This document shows, in pieces, positions 61,701 to 64,000 of a DNA stretch of 64,000 nt (position 1 is its first letter; every line of letters begins with the position of its first letter). Below the pieces are notes generated by a model. It did not search any database. It worked only from the letters and a program-made list of their open reading frames with translations, and was not told the origin of the DNA. Origin of the DNA: an uncultured Bacilli bacterium (GTDB lineage Bacteria > Bacillota_I > Bacilli_A > RF39 > UBA660); NCBI GenBank assembly GCA_947628235.1, contig CANQZC010000007.1, positions 1 through 64,000 on the forward strand. The letters run 5' to 3'. The position numbers and the translations under genes are program-made.

Positions 61701-62038
61701 TAAAAGAAGAATTAGAAGATCGTTTTGGTACTTTAAGCGAAGATGTATTAATCTACATGAGGGAAGAGTTATTTGAAACCGAAGCGAAAAAATTAAATAT
61801 TACTAAGATTATTCAAACGAAAAACTTTATTGAAGTTCATCTTCCTCGAGAACTTACGGATAATATCAATGGAGATGAATTATTCTTAAGAGTTTGTTCT
61901 CTTACACGAAAATTCCGCTTTGGTATGAAAAATAAAGAATTAATTATTACGCTAGACACCATTAATCTAGATAAACATTATATTTATTATTTAATGGACT
62001 TACTTAAAATTATTAATGAATCTAAAAAAATAAAATGA
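58760..62038 (+). CDS. mfd: Transcription-repair coupling factor Mfd
   Basis: Mfd removes RNA polymerase stalled at DNA damage and recruits UvrA. The 1092-residue protein has the UvrB-like N-terminal domains and the RNA-polymerase-interaction domain with GDYIVHNTHGIGRYCGI. RecG-like helicase motifs follow: GDVGYGKTEVAFRA, LIGTHRILS, DEEQRFGVKHKE, LSATPIPRTLQMS, TTIIETGIDIPS and QIRGRVGRS, with a C-terminal regulatory domain. UvrB, its downstream partner, is at 15.4-17.4 kb. The ribosome binding site is AAGGAGGAAAGT. Confidence 0.97.
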   Translation: MISLFQDSDFQDYEAISGLTKELKVQYTVNLLEKKKTSILFVCATLYEANLYFQKFLNYTSSVYLFPMDDFLTSEALAISPELKITRLETLKKMTEETAIIVTNLMGYLRFLPPKEIYLDSYITLKTGEEYELESLVEKLYSIGYERETIVNKTGEMAVRGYVVDIFPIGSNHPIRIEYWGDTIESIRLFNVDTQLTIETLKEVSISPNTEFLTGKKVEEEKQKNLPNYISPKYLYEYLENPFVILNDYQTIEANLNILLEEIEEYQKNNDEKNVEYMFPWKLPKDVLYFTEFDNEVGTVHYTKKFVSYPVDNFQGGQKEINKRLNQYLKDGYVVIIALTSRYQANKLIDYLENPYLLFTSLKELVKEKINIVLSNISEGYIYNNYVIISEKEIFNRKESANAYKTNFKIGSKVRDINKLEIGDYIVHNTHGIGRYCGIKTLSKNGLQKDYLMLEYKGGDKLYIPVEKLELISKYSSSDGIAPRLNKLGGVEWQKTKLRVKEKLENIASELLELYALRESTEGFAFRPDEEEQIEFEKEFVYEETQDQLRVIDEIKKDMESNHPMDRLLCGDVGYGKTEVAFRAIFKAILSGKQVAFLCPTTILSNQHYYNALDRFKNYPVEIALLNRFVPIKKQKEILENLKEGKIDLLIGTHRILSEDIEFKNLGLLVIDEEQRFGVKHKEKIKQYKNNIDVLTLSATPIPRTLQMSMTGVRSLSLIETPPTNRYPIQTYVLEENKQIMKDAIYKELARDGQVFILYNYIEDMEEKAREISRLVPEARIVYAHGKMEKKELEDVMMHFMEKEYDILLCTTIIETGIDIPSVNTLIIIDADRFGLSQLYQIRGRVGRSNKIAYCYLMYNKGKILSDVATKRLNVIKEFTELGSGFSIAMRDLAIRGAGDILGSEQAGFVDSVGVELFIRMLNDEVKRLKGEKVEEEKSEDQPLLEVATTITDDYVKEEDLKIEIHKMINEIHTEEDFERVKEELEDRFGTLSEDVLIYMREELFETEAKKLNITKIIQTKNFIEVHLPRELTDNINGDELFLRVCSLTRKFRFGMKNKELIITLDTINLDKHYIYYLMDLLKIINESKKIK

Positions 62039-62070
62039 TATTCAGATAAAAACTGAGTATCATTTTTTTT
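62035..62070 (+). terminator. Intrinsic terminator of the holB-to-mfd operon
   Basis: 11-bp stem (62035-62045 with 62053-62063, one G-U pair) with a 7-nt loop, then eight T. The TGA stop of mfd (62036-62038) overlaps the stem. Confidence 0.87.
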
Positions 62071-62072
62071 GA

Positions 62073-62672
<600 letters not shown>

Positions 62673-62701
62673 TTGAAAAGATATATTGTTTATGATAAAA
62701 T
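62673..62701 (+). promoter_or_regulatory. Promoter of the membrane-protein pair at the right edge
   Basis: TTGAAA (62673-62678), 17-bp spacer, TAAAAT (62696-62701), starting right at the end of the recombinase gene. Confidence 0.65.
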
Positions 62702-62707
62702 TTAGGT

Positions 62708-62755
62708 AAAGATAAGGATAGTGAAGGAAAGTTATAGAAAACTTTCCTCATCTTT
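62708..62755 (+). promoter_or_regulatory. Nested hairpin in the leader of the membrane-protein genes
   Basis: Inner stem GGAAAGTT (62726-62733) with AACTTTCC (62740-62747), 6-nt loop. Outer arms are AAAGAT (62708-62713) and ATCTTT (62750-62755). No strong T-run follows, so it looks more like a leader structure or protein site than a terminator. Confidence 0.45.
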
Positions 62756-62767
62756 TCGTGAGGCTAT

Positions 62768-63577
62768 ATGAAAGAGTTAAAATTTAATTTAAAAAATATG
62801 ATCAATAAAAAAGAATTCTATTTAGCAATCATGGGTGTTTTACTAATTAATCTAATTCATGTAATACTTGTAGTAAATAGAGTGATTAGTTTAAAAACGC
62901 CATTAGAAAAAACAATGACAGCAGAATATCAATTTCTTTTTTATAATTCAGAAATCACTTTTGGTGCTATTATTGTAATCGCATTACCAATTTTATGTGG
63001 CGCTATTTTTTCTGATTGTAATGTCCTAGAAAATGCTAGAAAGACAACAAATTTATTACATGTCAGAATCAATCCAAAAAAGAATATTTTCGTAAGAGCA
63101 GTACTTTCTTTTTTCTTAACTTTTAGTATTTCACTATTTGGATTTTTATTAAATTATTTTTTACTTCGTATCATTTTTGGTTCTGGAAATTTAATTACTT
63201 TTAGTCAAGAATTACCATTTTTTCAATATCCAGATACGGTCTTTTTAGGAAACATTTTAAATAGTAATCCCACTTTATTTGTTTTCCTAATTTGTTCTTT
63301 GGTATCGATTACATTAGGATTAATATCTTCTCTGTCTTATTTATTATCCAATTTGGTAAATAGAAAAATAATTATTTATTTCATTCCTTTTATTTTAATT
63401 ATTTTATGGGAAGTAATTACTATAGTATTAAAAGTACATAGTATATCTATTTTAAGTGCTTTGCAGCCATTTGAAACTTCTAAGCTCTCTCTTTATGTAA
63501 AAGTTTTCGCTATCTTAGGAATTTTTAATGTACTAGCTTTTTTGCTCTCCTTATTTAAAAAGGATACTTTATTATAG
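62768..63577 (+). CDS. Six-helix membrane protein, ABC-2 type permease-like
   Basis: The 269-residue protein has an N-terminal amphipathic stretch (LKFNLKNMINKKEFYLAIMG) and about six hydrophobic segments. An extracytoplasmic loop is followed by the GAIFSDCNVLENARKT region, in the style of ABC-2 permeases of bacteriocin-immunity or antibiotic-export transporters. I cannot name a family with certainty. No ATPase is seen in the window; it may lie beyond 64 kb. The start is supported by GTGAGG and a promoter upstream. A second similar-sized membrane protein follows after 29 bp. Confidence 0.65.
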   Translation: MKELKFNLKNMINKKEFYLAIMGVLLINLIHVILVVNRVISLKTPLEKTMTAEYQFLFYNSEITFGAIIVIALPILCGAIFSDCNVLENARKTTNLLHVRINPKKNIFVRAVLSFFLTFSISLFGFLLNYFLLRIIFGSGNLITFSQELPFFQYPDTVFLGNILNSNPTLFVFLICSLVSITLGLISSLSYLLSNLVNRKIIIYFIPFILIILWEVITIVLKVHSISILSALQPFETSKLSLYVKVFAILGIFNVLAFLLSLFKKDTLL

Positions 63578-63606
63578 ATGAAAAAATATTTTGAGGCGGG
63601 ATAAAA

Positions 63607-64000
63607 ATGAAGAAAATTAATTTTTTAAAATTTCTTTGTTATTTAATTATTATCTATGTAATCTGTTTTTTAAAGTATAGTGAAAATTATCCAAAAGAGG
63701 CAGATAGTTTTTTATATGTTATACATATTTATCAAGGAGATTCTTTATTTCAAACCATTATTTATTTACTACCATTCATGGTTATCTTTTATGTGATTGG
63801 AAAGAAGTATTTTTATCAGTTTAATCAATTTAGTTTAAGATATAAAAATAGGAATCGTTTTTTTAAGCATGTTCTATTTCATTTTTTCATAGATTCTATT
63901 TTCTTTAGTGCTTTTTTATTTTTATCACAAAGTTTTCTTCTTTCTTATATGGTAAGAATTCCTTTAAAATGGAATAGTTTTTTCTTTACCTTTTTATGGC
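63607..64000 (+). CDS. Membrane protein, partial (cut by the window end)
   Basis: An open frame from ATG 63607 runs without a stop to the last base, giving at least 131 residues. It begins MKKINFLKFLCYLIIIYVIC and contains about four hydrophobic segments, with Phe/Tyr-rich sequence including LYVIHIYQGDSLFQTIIYLLPF. The ribosome binding site GAGGCGGG lies upstream. It is probably co-transcribed with the preceding permease-like gene as a second transport or membrane subunit. The end and function are not visible. Confidence 0.65.
   Translation, partial: MKKINFLKFLCYLIIIYVICFLKYSENYPKEADSFLYVIHIYQGDSLFQTIIYLLPFMVIFYVIGKKYFYQFNQFSLRYKNRNRFFKHVLFHFFIDSIFFSAFLFLSQSFLLSYMVRIPLKWNSFFFTFLW

Overview
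The window is a chromosome segment from a very AT-rich Gram-positive bacterium (Bacillota), and it contains the replication origin. The organism uses the standard code: TGA is a real stop, for example at mfd, and Trp is TGG. The gene order around the origin is that of Bacilli: rpmH-rnpA-yidC-jag-mnmE-mnmG-rsmG-noc on one side and dnaA-dnaN-recF-gyrB-gyrA-ffs-tadA-dnaX-ebfC-recR-bofA-holB-ricT on the other. spoIIR and bofA point to an endospore former, and a ComK homologue points to competence-type regulation. I infer an uncultured-type gut or host lineage of Bacilli (Erysipelotrichales or a Mollicutes-related clade). This placement is not proven by the window.

Layout. Replication probably starts near 42.0-43.75 kb. 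Every gene before it reads on the minus strand and every gene after it on the plus strand, so all point away from the origin. Region 0.1-6.2 kb holds a secreted Ig-like protein, a Bax-inhibitor-1 protein, murA, fba, a MntP-type exporter, spoIIR and a zinc-ribbon membrane protein. Region 6.2-12.2 kb is one long operon: a GdpP-type DHH phosphodiesterase reduced to its catalytic part, rplI, the replicative helicase, an M23 peptidase, walJ and rlmH. Region 12.3-17.4 kb is whiA-yvcK-lgt-yvlD-uvrB. Region 17.4-21.5 kb is accessory: a HEXXH protein, a phosphodiester glycosidase, a repeat-containing anchored protein and an SDR oxidoreductase. Region 21.5-26.9 kb is a compact three-gene operon with its own promoter and terminator: a 1198-residue protein with helical repeats and a TelA-like C-terminus, a HipA-like kinase, and a metallophosphoesterase. 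This is the best candidate for an undescribed system. Region 27-30 kb holds a FemX-type peptidoglycan transferase and a Noc-like protein with a long tandem-repeat linker. Region 30.1-34.6 kb is a four-gene surface O-acetylation operon (transglutaminase-like protein, MBOAT, SGNH, lipoprotein) lying between rsmG and noc. Region 34.6-41.9 kb is the conserved rsmG-to-rpmH string with pta inserted.

Plus-strand side. dnaA is flanked on both sides by clusters of DnaA boxes whose dominant form is TTATGCACA. comK sits between dnaN and recF. The gyrase genes follow. The SRP RNA gene is bracketed by two inverted parS-like sites. Next come DNA-processing, tRNA and rRNA modification genes through mfd. The right edge holds an orphan serine recombinase and two membrane proteins, the second cut by the window end.

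Regulatory layout is compact. Many strong intrinsic terminators have the stop codon of the gene they serve inside the hairpin. Several promoters match sigma-A consensus with 17-bp spacers; the one for rpmH is a perfect TTGACA-17-TATAAT. Start codons were re-chosen from ribosome binding sites for 13 genes. I saw no tRNA, rRNA, CRISPR array or insertion sequence.
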